NCBI GenBank assembly: GCA_965199185.1
Contig: CBDAQW010000013.1
Coordinates: forward strand, 1 to 64,000
Length of the DNA stretch: 64,000 nt
Direction of reading: 5' to 3'
Origin: Endozoicomonas sp965199185
GTDB lineage: Bacteria; Pseudomonadota; Gammaproteobacteria; Pseudomonadales; Endozoicomonadaceae
In this document: piece by piece, positions 51,463 through 60,951 of the stretch
Numbering within the stretch: position 1 is the first letter of the stretch
How the letters are laid out: the number at the start of each line of letters is the position of its first letter
Made by a program: the position numbers and the translations under genes
Notes under the pieces: model-generated
Database searches by the model: none
Seen by the model: the letters and a program-made list of their open reading frames with translations, nothing else
What the model was told of the DNA's origin: nothing

Positions 51463-54400
51463 ATGCCAAAACGTACTGATATAAAAAGTGTTCTGATTCT
51501 GGGGGCCGGTCCAATCATCATCGGTCAGGCCTGTGAGTTTGACTATTCTGGTGCTCAGGCTTGTAAAGCCCTCAAGGAAGAAGGGTTCCGGGTTATTCTG
51601 GTGAACTCCAATCCAGCCACCATTATGACTGACCCGTCGATGGCAGATGCTACTTATATAGAGCCTATACGCTGGGAAACCGTTGAGAAAATCATCGAAA
51701 AAGAGCGCCCTGATGCTGTGCTGCCTACCATGGGTGGTCAGACGGCGCTCAATTGTGCCCTGGATTTGCATCACAAAGGCGTGCTGGATAAATACGGTGT
51801 CGCCATGATTGGTGCCCACCAGGAAGCCATTGATAAAGCGGAAGACCGCCAGCTCTTCGATCAGGCGATGAAAAATATTGGCCTGGAGACCCCTCGTTCC
51901 GGCATTGCCCATAACATGGAAGAAGCTCGTGCTGTGCTTGCGGAAGTTGGCTTCCCCTGTATTATTCGTCCGTCGTTTACTATGGGTGGCACCGGTGGTG
52001 GTATCGCCTATAACAAAGAAGAATTTGAAGAGATCTGTTTCCGTGGGCTGGATTTGTCGCCGACGTCTGAACTGTTGATTGATGAGTCCCTAATTGGCTG
52101 GAAAGAATACGAAATGGAAGTGGTGCGGGATCGCAATGATAACTGCATCATTGTCTGCGCTATTGAAAATGTCGACCCAATGGGCGTTCATACCGGCGAC
52201 TCGATTACTGTCGCCCCAGCGCAAACGCTCACGGATAAAGAGTATCAGTTGATGCGCAACGCTTCTCTGGCGGTGTTGCGAGAGATCGGCGTTGAAACCG
52301 GCGGCTCAAACGTACAGTTTGGTATCAACCCGAAAGACGGTCGCATGGTTCTCATTGAAATGAACCCTCGTGTGTCCCGTTCTTCGGCGTTGGCATCTAA
52401 GGCGACCGGTTTTCCGATTGCCCGGGTGGCGGCCAAACTGGCAGTGGGTTATACCCTGGACGAATTGCAGAATGAGATCACTGGTGGCGTGGTGCCAGCC
52501 TCTTTTGAGCCGGCTATTGACTATGTGGTCACTAAAATTCCACGGTTTGCCTTTGAGAAATTCCCGCAGGCTGATGATCGTCTGACGACTCAGATGAAGT
52601 CCGTCGGTGAGGTGATGGCCATTGGGCGTACCTTCCAGGAGTCTGTGCAAAAAGCGTTGCGCGGCCTTGAAACCGGTGCCACCGGTTTTAATCCGAAAAT
52701 CGATCTTTCTGGTATTGATGCCATCCCGACCATCAAGCGGGAACTGGTCACACCGAAGGCGGATCGTATTTACTACGTGGCTGACGCTTTCCGTGCAGGC
52801 ATGACCCTTGAGGAAGTCTTTAAGGAGTGTCAGATTGACCCCTGGTTCCTGGTTCAGATTCAGGACATTGTGGAAGAAGAAAGTAAAATTGCCGCAGGTC
52901 TGCTCACCGATCTAGATAAAGACCGGTTGTTCCGCTTGAAGCAAAAAGGTTTCTCCGATGCGCGCCTGGCAGAACTGTTGGGAGTCAAGGAAGCTGAAGT
53001 ACGAGGCTATCGTCGTCAGCTAGGCATCAAACCGGTATACAAGCGTGTCGATACCTGCGCTGCTGAATTCGAATCCACGACAGCGTACATGTACTCTTCT
53101 TACGATGAAGAGTGTGAAGCGGATGCTTCTGACCGTGAGAAAATCATGGTTATTGGTGGAGGACCAAACCGTATCGGGCAAGGCATCGAATTTGACTATT
53201 GTTGCGTCCATGCGGCAATGGCTGCTCGGGAAGATGGTTATGAGTCCATCATGGTGAATTGCAACCCTGAAACCGTATCCACCGATTATGACACGTCTGA
53301 TCGCTTGTACTTTGAGCCGGTCACTCTGGAAGATGTTTTGGCGATTATTGATGTCGAGCAACCAAAAGGTGTGATTGTTCAGTACGGTGGGCAAACGCCT
53401 CTGAAGCTGGCGCGTGACCTTGAAGCCGAAGGTGTTCCGATTATTGGTACCAGTCCTGAAGCCATTGACCGGGCCGAAGACCGTGAACGTTTCCAGCAGA
53501 TGATTCAGAAACTGAATCTGGTTCAGCCTGAAAATGCCACCGTCCGTTCAGAAGAAGAAGCCATAACCCGTGCCAATGACATTGGTTATCCATTGGTGGT
53601 TCGACCTTCTTATGTGCTTGGTGGTCGCGCCATGGAAATCGTTGCCGGTGAAGACGAACTGGCTTGCTATATGAAAGAAGCGGTGCAGGTGTCCAACGAT
53701 TCGCCGGTATTGCTGGATTACTTCCTGAATCGCGCCGTTGAAGTCGATGTGGATGCAGTATGCGACGGTGAACGTGTGGTGATTGGTGCTATTATGCAGC
53801 ACATTGAACAGGCTGGCATTCACTCCGGTGATTCCGGTTGTTCTCTGCCGCCTTACAGTTTGAGCCCTCGTGTTCAGGATGCTATTCGGGAACAGGTTCG
53901 CGCCATGGCGAAAGAGCTGGGTGTGATCGGTTTGATGAACGTGCAGCTGGCGATACAGGATGATGAGATCTATGTAATAGAAGTCAACCCTCGTGCGTCA
54001 CGAACCGTACCCTTTGTTTCCAAGTGCATTGGTCATTCTCTGGCGAAAATTGCGGCCAGAGTCATGATGGGTAAAACGCTCGAAGAGCTTGGCTTTACCG
54101 AAGAAATTATTCCACCTTATTTCAGCGTGAAAGAAGCGATCTTCCCGTTCAACAAGTTCCCTGGTGTTGATCCGATTCTTGGCCCTGAAATGAAATCTAC
54201 GGGCGAGGTAATGGGTGTGGGTGCTTCCTTCCCTGAAGCCTTTTATAAAGCGCAGTTGGCAGAGAGTATGGCGCTGCCGGAAGGGGGCAAGGTTATTCTT
54301 TCAGTGCGTGACTTCGACAAAGCGGAAGTACCAATGATAGCCCGCTTACTGATGGATACCGGTTTTGAATTGCTGGCAACTTCCGGTACCGCTAAAGTGA

Positions 54401-54684
54401 TTGAAGAAGCAGGCTTGCCGGTTACCGTGATCAATAAAGTTCGAGAAGGTCGGCCGCATTTGGTGGATATGATTGTCAATGGCGATATAGCCTTCATGAT
54501 TAATACAACGGAAGGTCGTCAAGCCATAGCAGATTCGTATACAATCCGCCGCTCTGCGCTGACCAACAAGGTGCTCTATACCACGACTATGGCTGGTGCA
54601 GAAGCTATTGCCAGGGCCATCGCCTTCGGTTCGGAGAGATTGGTCAGACGACTTCAGGATTTGCACGAAGGTAAGATTGGATGA
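51463..54684 (+). CDS. carB: carbamoyl-phosphate synthase large subunit CarB
   Basis: 1073 residues (E. coli 1073). Two homologous ATP-grasp halves phosphorylate bicarbonate and carbamate: SVLILGAGPIIIGQACEFDYSG and MVIGGGPNRIGQGIEFDYCC begin each half. RPSFTMGGTGGGIAYN and RPSYVLGGRAMEIV are the ATP loops; EMNPRVSRSSALASKATG and EVNPRASRTVPFVSK the metal sites. The C-terminal MGS-like allosteric domain (about 935-1073, LLATSGTAKVIEEAG) binds UMP/ornithine in E. coli. Stop overlaps greA (ATGA). Confidence 0.98.
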   Translation: MPKRTDIKSVLILGAGPIIIGQACEFDYSGAQACKALKEEGFRVILVNSNPATIMTDPSMADATYIEPIRWETVEKIIEKERPDAVLPTMGGQTALNCALDLHHKGVLDKYGVAMIGAHQEAIDKAEDRQLFDQAMKNIGLETPRSGIAHNMEEARAVLAEVGFPCIIRPSFTMGGTGGGIAYNKEEFEEICFRGLDLSPTSELLIDESLIGWKEYEMEVVRDRNDNCIIVCAIENVDPMGVHTGDSITVAPAQTLTDKEYQLMRNASLAVLREIGVETGGSNVQFGINPKDGRMVLIEMNPRVSRSSALASKATGFPIARVAAKLAVGYTLDELQNEITGGVVPASFEPAIDYVVTKIPRFAFEKFPQADDRLTTQMKSVGEVMAIGRTFQESVQKALRGLETGATGFNPKIDLSGIDAIPTIKRELVTPKADRIYYVADAFRAGMTLEEVFKECQIDPWFLVQIQDIVEEESKIAAGLLTDLDKDRLFRLKQKGFSDARLAELLGVKEAEVRGYRRQLGIKPVYKRVDTCAAEFESTTAYMYSSYDEECEADASDREKIMVIGGGPNRIGQGIEFDYCCVHAAMAAREDGYESIMVNCNPETVSTDYDTSDRLYFEPVTLEDVLAIIDVEQPKGVIVQYGGQTPLKLARDLEAEGVPIIGTSPEAIDRAEDRERFQQMIQKLNLVQPENATVRSEEEAITRANDIGYPLVVRPSYVLGGRAMEIVAGEDELACYMKEAVQVSNDSPVLLDYFLNRAVEVDVDAVCDGERVVIGAIMQHIEQAGIHSGDSGCSLPPYSLSPRVQDAIREQVRAMAKELGVIGLMNVQLAIQDDEIYVIEVNPRASRTVPFVSKCIGHSLAKIAARVMMGKTLEELGFTEEIIPPYFSVKEAIFPFNKFPGVDPILGPEMKSTGEVMGVGASFPEAFYKAQLAESMALPEGGKVILSVRDFDKAEVPMIARLLMDTGFELLATSGTAKVIEEAGLPVTVINKVREGRPHLVDMIVNGDIAFMINTTEGRQAIADSYTIRRSALTNKVLYTTTMAGAEAIARAIAFGSERLVRRLQDLHEGKIG

Positions 54685-55157
54685 ATCGATTCCCAATGAC
54701 GGTGGAGGGTGAAAAGGCTCTCCGTGAAGAGCTGACACAACTGAAAAGTGTTGAGCGTCCTCGTATTTCTGAGGCTATTGCTGAGGCTCGTGAGCTGGGC
54801 GATCTGAAAGAAAATGCTGAATATCACGCTGCCCGTGAACAGCAAAGTTTTACCGAAGGTCGCATTAGTGAGATTGAAGGTAAGTTGTCAAACGCCATGG
54901 TGATTGACATTACGACCATTACTAACTCTGGTAAGGTGATCTTTGGCGCTACTGTCGTGCTGATCAACCTGGATAACGATAAGGAAGTAACGTACAAAAT
55001 CGTGGGTGATGATGAGGCTGACATCAAGCTCAACAAGATCTCGGTTAATTCACCCATCGCCCGCGCCCTGATCGGTAAGGAAGAAGGTGATGTGGTGGTT
55101 GTGAACACGCCTTCAGGGGGTGTTGAGTATGAAATTGATAAAGTAGAGCATATCTGA
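54681..55157 (+). CDS. greA: transcription elongation factor GreA
   Basis: Stimulates RNA cleavage by backtracked RNA polymerase. 158 residues: N-terminal coiled coil with the acidic tip (ELGDLKENAEYHAAREQQ) and FKBP-like C-terminal domain (VVVVNTPSGGVEYEIDKVEHI). ATG 54681 overlaps the carB stop. A terminator follows at 55184-55211. Confidence 0.97.
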   Translation: MNRFPMTVEGEKALREELTQLKSVERPRISEAIAEARELGDLKENAEYHAAREQQSFTEGRISEIEGKLSNAMVIDITTITNSGKVIFGATVVLINLDNDKEVTYKIVGDDEADIKLNKISVNSPIARALIGKEEGDVVVVNTPSGGVEYEIDKVEHI

Positions 55158-55183
55158 TTATCTGTTTCGTGTTTAATAAACAA

Positions 55184-55211
55184 AAAAACCGGCGTTATGC
55201 CGGTTTTTTTG
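55184..55211 (+). terminator. intrinsic terminator after greA
   Basis: AAAAAACCGGC / GCCGGTTTTTTT with a short GTTAT-type loop and a long T-run. Confidence 0.92.
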
Positions 55212-55453
55212 TGGGTTTAAGGCGTTGCTGTTTTGGTATTTTTTAAGCTAAAAAATTCTCAGAAAAATGCTTTATTTTCAATAAATTAATCATTCGACCA
55301 AAAAACTGTATCAGGTCAATTTTCTTGCTAGATGGCTGTGGTAGTTTTTGTGCAACTATTTCACCGTCAGTCGTTTGTTGTCAGTAGTCTCACGAAATAA
55401 TGTTGAACTGTTGAATATTAAGCGACTGAGTCAGTCTATCAGGGGGAGAGACT

Positions 55454-56959
55454 GTGTCCGGGTTTGCAAAAAACTTGCCGTTAACCGCCAAGGTTTTAAT
55501 CACAAGGCAGCTTCTTTGGGGGGCTTCTTTTTATGGTGTCTATGTACTTCTTACCAAGTACTTTCTCTATGAACTGAATTACAGTGAAGCTGACACCATT
55601 ATGATGCTAGGGGCTTTTGGTGCGGTAGGTCCAGTATTCTCAGCGATTGGTGGGCTGCTTGCCGACCGTTATATCGGTGCATTTCGTGCCGTGTATATTG
55701 GGTACAGTATTTACGCGCTTGGTTTTCTGCTGCTGGGGATTGGAGCATCAACTGCTCATATTCCAATGAGTATCATGGCGATTGCGTTGATCGGTTATGC
55801 GCGAGGATTATCGGCCACCTGTCCGACCGTGTTGTTGAGTAACTCCTTTTCGTCTGATCGTAGACAGGATTTCCAGAAAGGTTTAACCATCAACTATTCG
55901 GTGAATAATCTGGGTTCGTTTACTGCTCGTTACTTGTTTCCATTCTTTATTGCGTTCATTGCCTATCAGGGGAACTTTTTTATCTCCTTCACGCTGATGT
56001 GCTGCAACCTTCTGATGTTCTGGATTTTCAGAAAGCAATTGGCGGCTGTGGGTAACCAGCAGGATCAGAAGACTCTTCCGATGATATCCTGGTTGTTGTT
56101 TATTGCCGGTTCTGTCGCCATGCTGGGGCTGGTGTTCTGGATTTTTAGCAACCTGAACGAAGGTAAATACTTCCTGTATGCGCTGGGCACCACAGCCATT
56201 GCGTATTTTATTACCTTGATTATCCGGGCACCTGCGGTTCATAAATACAAAATGTGTGCAGTGCTGGTGATGTTGTTCATCATGATCTGCTTCTACTTCT
56301 ATTATGGTCAGATGTCTACATCCATGAACCTGTATGCCATCAATCTGATGGGAGACAGGCTGTTTGGCTTTATTCCGGTCATGCCTGAGTCCAGTCCTGC
56401 ATTTAACCCACTCTGGTGCTTCATTATGGGTGGGCCTATGATCTTCATCTATTCCTGGCTGGAGAAGAGAGGTATCTCACCTTCCATTCCAACCAAGTTC
56501 GCCTTTGCGTTCCTGTTTTCCGGGGCTGCCTTTGGTTTGTTGGCACTGTCTACCCAGGCCATTGGCGAAGATGGTAAATTCTCCGCTAACTGGATTGTTA
56601 TGGTGCACTTTTTCCAGGCGGTTGCTGAACTGATTGTTGGTGCATTGGGAGCAGGATTCATTATGGAAATGGTACCGAAGACAGTTTCTGCATTTGCCAT
56701 TGGCCTGCGTGCAGTGACACTGTCACTGTCTGGTATTCTGGCAGCGGTTATCTCAACTAAAATCGCACTGCCGAAAGATATTGAGCTGACGGCAGAAGTG
56801 ATCAACAACGTCTACACCGGTTACTTTACTAACTTATCTCTTGCGGCGGTGCTGCTTTTTGGTGTCACTCTGATTTTGTCAAAAGTCATTCAGGCACTGA
56901 TTGCTAAAAGCGAGTTTGCTGAGGCTCAGGAAGCTGAATTGAAACAGGCTTTGATCTGA
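55454..56959 (+). CDS. proton-dependent oligopeptide transporter, POT/PTR2 family
   Basis: MFS-type peptide:proton symporter, 501 residues, about 14 helices. Family marks are GAFGAVGPVFSAIGGLLADRYIG (TM2/TM3), FQKGLTINYSVNNLGSF (the signature after TM4) and FNPLWCFIMGGPMIFIYSWLEKRG. GTG 55454 follows GGGGGAGAG. In E. coli such carriers (DtpA-D) import di- and tripeptides; this protein lacks the ExxERFxYY of many POTs in its first helix (it has RQLLWGASFYGVY instead), so substrate or coupling could differ. Inserted between greA and yhbY, which are adjacent in related genomes. Confidence 0.82.
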   Translation: MSGFAKNLPLTAKVLITRQLLWGASFYGVYVLLTKYFLYELNYSEADTIMMLGAFGAVGPVFSAIGGLLADRYIGAFRAVYIGYSIYALGFLLLGIGASTAHIPMSIMAIALIGYARGLSATCPTVLLSNSFSSDRRQDFQKGLTINYSVNNLGSFTARYLFPFFIAFIAYQGNFFISFTLMCCNLLMFWIFRKQLAAVGNQQDQKTLPMISWLLFIAGSVAMLGLVFWIFSNLNEGKYFLYALGTTAIAYFITLIIRAPAVHKYKMCAVLVMLFIMICFYFYYGQMSTSMNLYAINLMGDRLFGFIPVMPESSPAFNPLWCFIMGGPMIFIYSWLEKRGISPSIPTKFAFAFLFSGAAFGLLALSTQAIGEDGKFSANWIVMVHFFQAVAELIVGALGAGFIMEMVPKTVSAFAIGLRAVTLSLSGILAAVISTKIALPKDIELTAEVINNVYTGYFTNLSLAAVLLFGVTLILSKVIQALIAKSEFAEAQEAELKQALI

Positions 56960-56986
56960 TAAGCCTGAATAGCCTGACCAGGTTAT

Positions 56987-57014
56987 GAAGCCCTGCGGTA
57001 CGCTGTAGGGCTTC
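56987..57014 (+). terminator. hairpin after the POT gene
   Basis: GAAGCCCT / AGGGCTTC arms with a 12-base loop, 27 bases after the stop; no T-run. Confidence 0.5.
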
Positions 57015-57042
57015 AAACATTCAGCTCTCCTAACCCTAGACC

Positions 57043-57183
57043 TTTCATAAACCTACTCCTGTTCTCGCTCGCCCCTTGCGGCTCTAAGGAAGTTTTGCTT
57101 ACTCGACCGTACAACCAATACGGCACTTCACAAAATCCCTTAGAGCCACAAGGTTCTACACGAAATTCAGTGCAGTTTATGAA
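57043..57183. repeat. nested long imperfect inverted repeat, MITE-like
   Basis: Outer arms TTTCATAAAC and GTTTATGAA; inner arms CCTTGCGGCTCTAAGG (57074-57089) and CCTTAGAGCCACAAGG (57138-57153), 15 of 16 bases paired. The 141-base unit has no coding content. It may be a small non-autonomous element or a folded RNA. No target-site duplication was evident. Confidence 0.5.
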
Positions 57184-57360
57184 TTATCCGGGCTAAATCA
57201 AGCTTGGTAAAACAGAGCTCGACCCGTGTAAAATGGGTATTCATTTCCATATTATCTTTTGTTTCGAATCATAAACTCAAAAATTGTGTGGTTAGTTACT
57301 TATATCAGCAAAGTTTAAAAAAGAGGCTATATTATGCTTTTTATCTAACGACTCTGAAAT

Positions 57361-57486
57361 ATGCGATATAAACGGGCGTTCATGATTTGTTTGTCGAGCT
57401 TTTTCTTATTATTTGCTTTGATTTGTAACGCTGATGTTGAAATTGAAGCAATGGAAAAAATGCCGTCAGGCAAATGGTTCTACTGA
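57361..57486 (+). CDS. small secreted peptide, unknown (too weak to be sure)
   Basis: 41 codons from ATG 57361 to TGA. The N-terminus (KRAFMICLSSFFLLFALICNA) is a good signal peptide; the remaining 18 residues are DVEIEAMEKMPSGKWFY. An AAGAGG-like site is about 30 bases upstream, too far for strong support. It might be the remains of a longer gene or a real micropeptide. The rest of 56960-57577 has no other gene. Confidence 0.3.
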   Translation: MRYKRAFMICLSSFFLLFALICNADVEIEAMEKMPSGKWFY

Positions 57487-57577
57487 AGATTTTTTGAGTA
57501 GCTATATCAGGGTTTTATCAGCCTATGACTGAGTACTGAAAGCCCGGTAACATCTTGCCGGGCTAGTAGACGATTCA

Positions 57578-57889
57578 TTATTCGTGAGGACGTAGCAGAT
57601 TAGATAGCAGAGGGTTCGGCTTTTTGGCTGCTTTGTAAATCAGAGCGATTTTACCAATCGTTTGCACCATCTCAGCACCGGTTTTTTCGACCAGTTCGTT
57701 CATCAGTTGCTGTTTGGCTTCACGGTCACCGATAGCAAATTTTACTTTGATTAATTCGTGATCGTTCAGGGCGCGCAGGGTTTCTTCTACTACGCTTTCG
57801 GTCAGCCCCTTGTCGGCGACCATTACCACGGGCTTCAGGTTGTGGCCAATGGTGCGAAAGTGTTTTTTTTTGGCAGCGTTCAGGCTCAT
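57578..57889 (-). CDS. yhbY: ribosome assembly RNA-binding protein YhbY
   Basis: CRM-domain protein of 103 residues that associates with pre-50S particles. Features: LKPVVMVADKGLTESVVEETLRALNDHELIKVKF and the VQTIGKIALIYKAAKKPNP end (GxxG-like loop). Divergent from rlmE, as in Pseudomonas and E. coli. Confidence 0.95.
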   Translation of the reverse strand: MSLNAAKKKHFRTIGHNLKPVVMVADKGLTESVVEETLRALNDHELIKVKFAIGDREAKQQLMNELVEKTGAEMVQTIGKIALIYKAAKKPNPLLSNLLRPHE

Positions 57890-58044
57890 GTCTTTATCCG
57901 GTAAGTGAGCTGGATCAGTTTCCAGCCGGTCAGGGCGTACAGAATAAAACTATTACTCATGGACGCTCTCTGTTGAAACAGGTAAAAAGGGTCGCAATTG
58001 TACTTGAAACCATTTATTGCGCTATAGGCATTTGTAAATAAATT

Positions 58045-58668
58045 ATGGCTAGATCCAAAAGTAGCGGCCGCTGGCTGAAGGAGCATTTTGACGATCAATA
58101 CGTTAAGAGGTCTCAACAGGATGGTTGGCGATCTCGTGCAAGTTATAAGCTGCTCGAAATAAACGACAAAGATAAAATCTTCAAACAAGGCATGAAAGTG
58201 GTTGATCTGGGCGCTGCTCCGGGAGGGTGGTCGCAGGTGGCTGTGGAGTTGGTAGGCGATCATGGCCGGGTAGTGGCTTCGGATATCTTACCTATGGATG
58301 GTATTGCTGGTGTGGATTTTGTTCAGGGTGACTTTACCGAAGATGCTGTATTAGAAGACATTCTCGAAACTATCGGTTCCGACAAGGTGGACCTTGTAAT
58401 TTCCGATATGGCCCCCAATATGAGTGGTACACTCTCTGTTGACCAGCCTAATGCTATGTACCTGGTGGAGCTGGCACTGGATTTATCTCGTCAGGTGTTG
58501 CGAAACGGAGGCGTATTTTTGGTCAAGGTGTTTCAGGGTGAAGGGTTTGACGCTTACCTTAAGGATATGAAAACCAGCTTCGCCAGAGTAGTTACCCGTA
58601 AGCCTCAGGCGTCCCGGGCGCGCTCAAGAGAAGTGTATTTACTGGCCAGTAATTTTAAAGGTGAATAA
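58045..58668 (+). CDS. rlmE: 23S rRNA (uridine-2'-O-)-methyltransferase RlmE (FtsJ/RrmJ)
   Basis: SAM-dependent methylation of U2552 in 23S rRNA. 207 residues. The catalytic K-D-K-E set is in SRASYKLLEI, VISDMAPNMSG, LVKVFQGEG and SREVYLLA. SAM loop VVDLGAAPGGWSQVAVE. Precedes ftsH by 215 bases. It is a heat-shock gene in E. coli; here a CTTGAAA at 58003-58009 is seen but without a convincing RpoH -10. Confidence 0.96.
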   Translation: MARSKSSGRWLKEHFDDQYVKRSQQDGWRSRASYKLLEINDKDKIFKQGMKVVDLGAAPGGWSQVAVELVGDHGRVVASDILPMDGIAGVDFVQGDFTEDAVLEDILETIGSDKVDLVISDMAPNMSGTLSVDQPNAMYLVELALDLSRQVLRNGGVFLVKVFQGEGFDAYLKDMKTSFARVVTRKPQASRARSREVYLLASNFKGE

Positions 58669-58883
58669 ACCTTGAGCGATTTTGCGTGATCTTTACATGA
58701 TCAATGTATGCCCAAGGTAAAAATCACTTGTATAGCTGACCACTATCGTATTGATAGACGCGAACGACTGTCGAAGCAGAACATGTTCGTGTATGGTATC
58801 AGGTAAGGACTTGTACATAATTAACAGCCGCCGAAATTGCCGGATTCGGCTGATGCTAAGTAAGCTCAAGAGAGGGTTGATCC

Positions 58884-60866
58884 TTGAATGATATGGCAAA
58901 AAACTTAATTCTCTGGGTCATCATCGCTTTGGTGTTGCTGACCGTATTCAAAAACTTTGATGGCATGCAGTCGTCTACCCAGAAGGTGGCGTATTCCGAT
59001 TTTGTCAGCATGATTGAGAACCGGCAGGTCAGCAAAGTGGTTATTGACGGCTTTACGATTACTGGCCAGTTGAACAGCAACGAACGCTTTGAGACCAATC
59101 TACCTCCCGCTGTGCCAGACAGTAAATTGATGGACGAACTGCTATTGGGTAATGTGCAGGTAGAATCTAAACCTATCGAAAAACAAAGTATCTGGACTCA
59201 GTTACTGGTAGCCAGCTTCCCGATTCTGGTGATTCTTGCGGTCTTCATGTTCTTTATGCGTCAGATGCAGGGTGGCGGTGGTGGCCGTGGTGGCCCAATG
59301 AGTTTTGGTAAGAGCAAGGCTCGTCTGTTGTCTGAAGATCAGATAAAAACCACGTTTGCCGATGTGGCGGGTGTTGAAGAAGCAAAAGAAGATGTTCAGG
59401 AACTAGTGGACTTCCTGAAAGATCCGGGCAAATTCCAGCGTCTCGGTGGTCGGATTCCCCGTGGTGTTCTGATGGTTGGTCCTCCGGGTACGGGTAAAAC
59501 GCTGATTGCCAAAGCTATTGCTGGTGAAGCCAAAGTACCTTTCTTCACCATCTCCGGCTCTGACTTTGTGGAAATGTTTGTGGGTGTGGGTGCTTCCCGT
59601 GTTCGTGACATGTTTGATCAGGCTAAAAAACAAGCGCCATGCATTATCTTTATTGATGAGATCGATGCAGTTGGTCGCCATCGTGGTGCTGGTATGGGTG
59701 GCGGTCACGATGAACGTGAACAGACGCTGAACCAGCTGCTGGTTGAAATGGATGGCTTTGAAGCAAACGACGGTATTATTGTAATTGCCGCTACTAACCG
59801 TCCTGATGTTTTGGACCCTGCGCTGCTGCGTCCTGGTCGTTTTGATCGTCAGGTTGTCGTCGGTCTGCCGGATATTCGTGGTCGTGAACAGATTCTGAAA
59901 GTGCACATGCGTAAAGTGCCAGTGTCTGACAATGTTCAGCCTGCTGTCATTGCTCGTGGTACTCCTGGTTTTTCCGGTGCTGATCTTGCCAATCTGGTGA
60001 ACGAAGCAGCACTGTTTGCAGCTCGTGCGAACAAGCGTACTGTAGGGCAGCTGGAGTTTGACCTGGCAAAAGACAAAATCATGATGGGTGCTGAGCGCAA
60101 GTCCATGGTGATGAGCGACAAGGAAAAGAGTAACACGGCATATCATGAGGCAGGCCATGCTATTGTTGGTCGTTTGGTGCCAGATCATGATCCGGTTTAC
60201 AAAGTGAGCATTATTCCTCGCGGTCGTGCCTTGGGTGTGACTATGTTCCTGCCGGAAGAAGATCGTTACAGTCAGAGTAAACAAGCGCTGGAAAGTCAGA
60301 TCTGCTCTCTGTTTGGTGGTCGTATTGCTGAAGAAATGACCCTGGGTAAAGCCGGTGTAACAACAGGCGCCTCTAACGATATTCAACGAGCCACCCAGAT
60401 TGCCCGAAATATGGTGACCAAGTGGGGTTTATCCGAAAAGCTCGGACCCCTGCAGTACGATGAAGAGGAAGGTGAAGTATTCCTCGGCAAGAACTATGGT
60501 CATGGTGGCGGACGCATGAATGTGTCTGGTGAAACGGCCAGGATGATTGACGAAGAAGTTCGTCAGGTGATCGATTATTGTTACAGCACGGCCTACAAGA
60601 TTCTTGAAGAAAATCGCGACAAGCTTGATGTAATGGCCGATGCGCTGATGCAATGGGAGACTATTGATACCGATCAGATCGACGACATTATGGAAGGTCG
60701 TGAAGTACGCCCTCCTAAAGAGTCTAGCGATCAGGATGATGGTAAAAGCAATGGCGAAGGTGGCATGAAAGCAGACGCTTCTGACGACAAGAAAGAAGAT
60801 TCCGAAACTGATGATTCTGCAAAAAAAGATGAAGGCTCTGCTGGCGATCCGGCCAGTGAACACTAA
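58884..60866 (+). CDS. ftsH: ATP-dependent zinc metalloprotease FtsH
   Basis: Membrane AAA+ protease (degrades LpxC, sigma-32 and others in E. coli). 660 residues with two N-terminal membrane segments (residues 8-24 and about 104-122), MFFMRQMQGG, Walker A GPPGTGKT, Walker B CIIFIDEID, SRH NRPDVLDPALLRPGRFDRQ, zinc site HEAGH and an acidic, low-complexity C-terminus (SSDQDDGKSNGEGG onward). TTG 58884 is chosen because AGAGGG lies seven bases upstream; ATG 58893 gives the E. coli-like MAKNLILW. An intrinsic terminator follows (60886-60921). Confidence 0.97.
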   Translation: MNDMAKNLILWVIIALVLLTVFKNFDGMQSSTQKVAYSDFVSMIENRQVSKVVIDGFTITGQLNSNERFETNLPPAVPDSKLMDELLLGNVQVESKPIEKQSIWTQLLVASFPILVILAVFMFFMRQMQGGGGGRGGPMSFGKSKARLLSEDQIKTTFADVAGVEEAKEDVQELVDFLKDPGKFQRLGGRIPRGVLMVGPPGTGKTLIAKAIAGEAKVPFFTISGSDFVEMFVGVGASRVRDMFDQAKKQAPCIIFIDEIDAVGRHRGAGMGGGHDEREQTLNQLLVEMDGFEANDGIIVIAATNRPDVLDPALLRPGRFDRQVVVGLPDIRGREQILKVHMRKVPVSDNVQPAVIARGTPGFSGADLANLVNEAALFAARANKRTVGQLEFDLAKDKIMMGAERKSMVMSDKEKSNTAYHEAGHAIVGRLVPDHDPVYKVSIIPRGRALGVTMFLPEEDRYSQSKQALESQICSLFGGRIAEEMTLGKAGVTTGASNDIQRATQIARNMVTKWGLSEKLGPLQYDEEEGEVFLGKNYGHGGGRMNVSGETARMIDEEVRQVIDYCYSTAYKILEENRDKLDVMADALMQWETIDTDQIDDIMEGREVRPPKESSDQDDGKSNGEGGMKADASDDKKEDSETDDSAKKDEGSAGDPASEH

Positions 60867-60885
60867 TCACATTGTTGTGTGAAAC

Positions 60886-60921
60886 AAAAACGGGCAGAAC
60901 TCAGGTTCTGCCCGTTTTTTT
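60886..60921 (+). terminator. intrinsic terminator after ftsH
   Basis: AAAAACGGGCAGAAC / GTTCTGCCCGTTTTT with a TCAG loop and a T7 run. Confidence 0.95.
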
Positions 60922-60951
60922 CAGGCAGAGAGAAGTATCAGGCAGGTTGTT

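Noticed and set aside
58693..58899. 68-codon frame on the minus strand upstream of ftsH
   Set aside because: No recognisable features, overlaps the ftsH start and promoter region.
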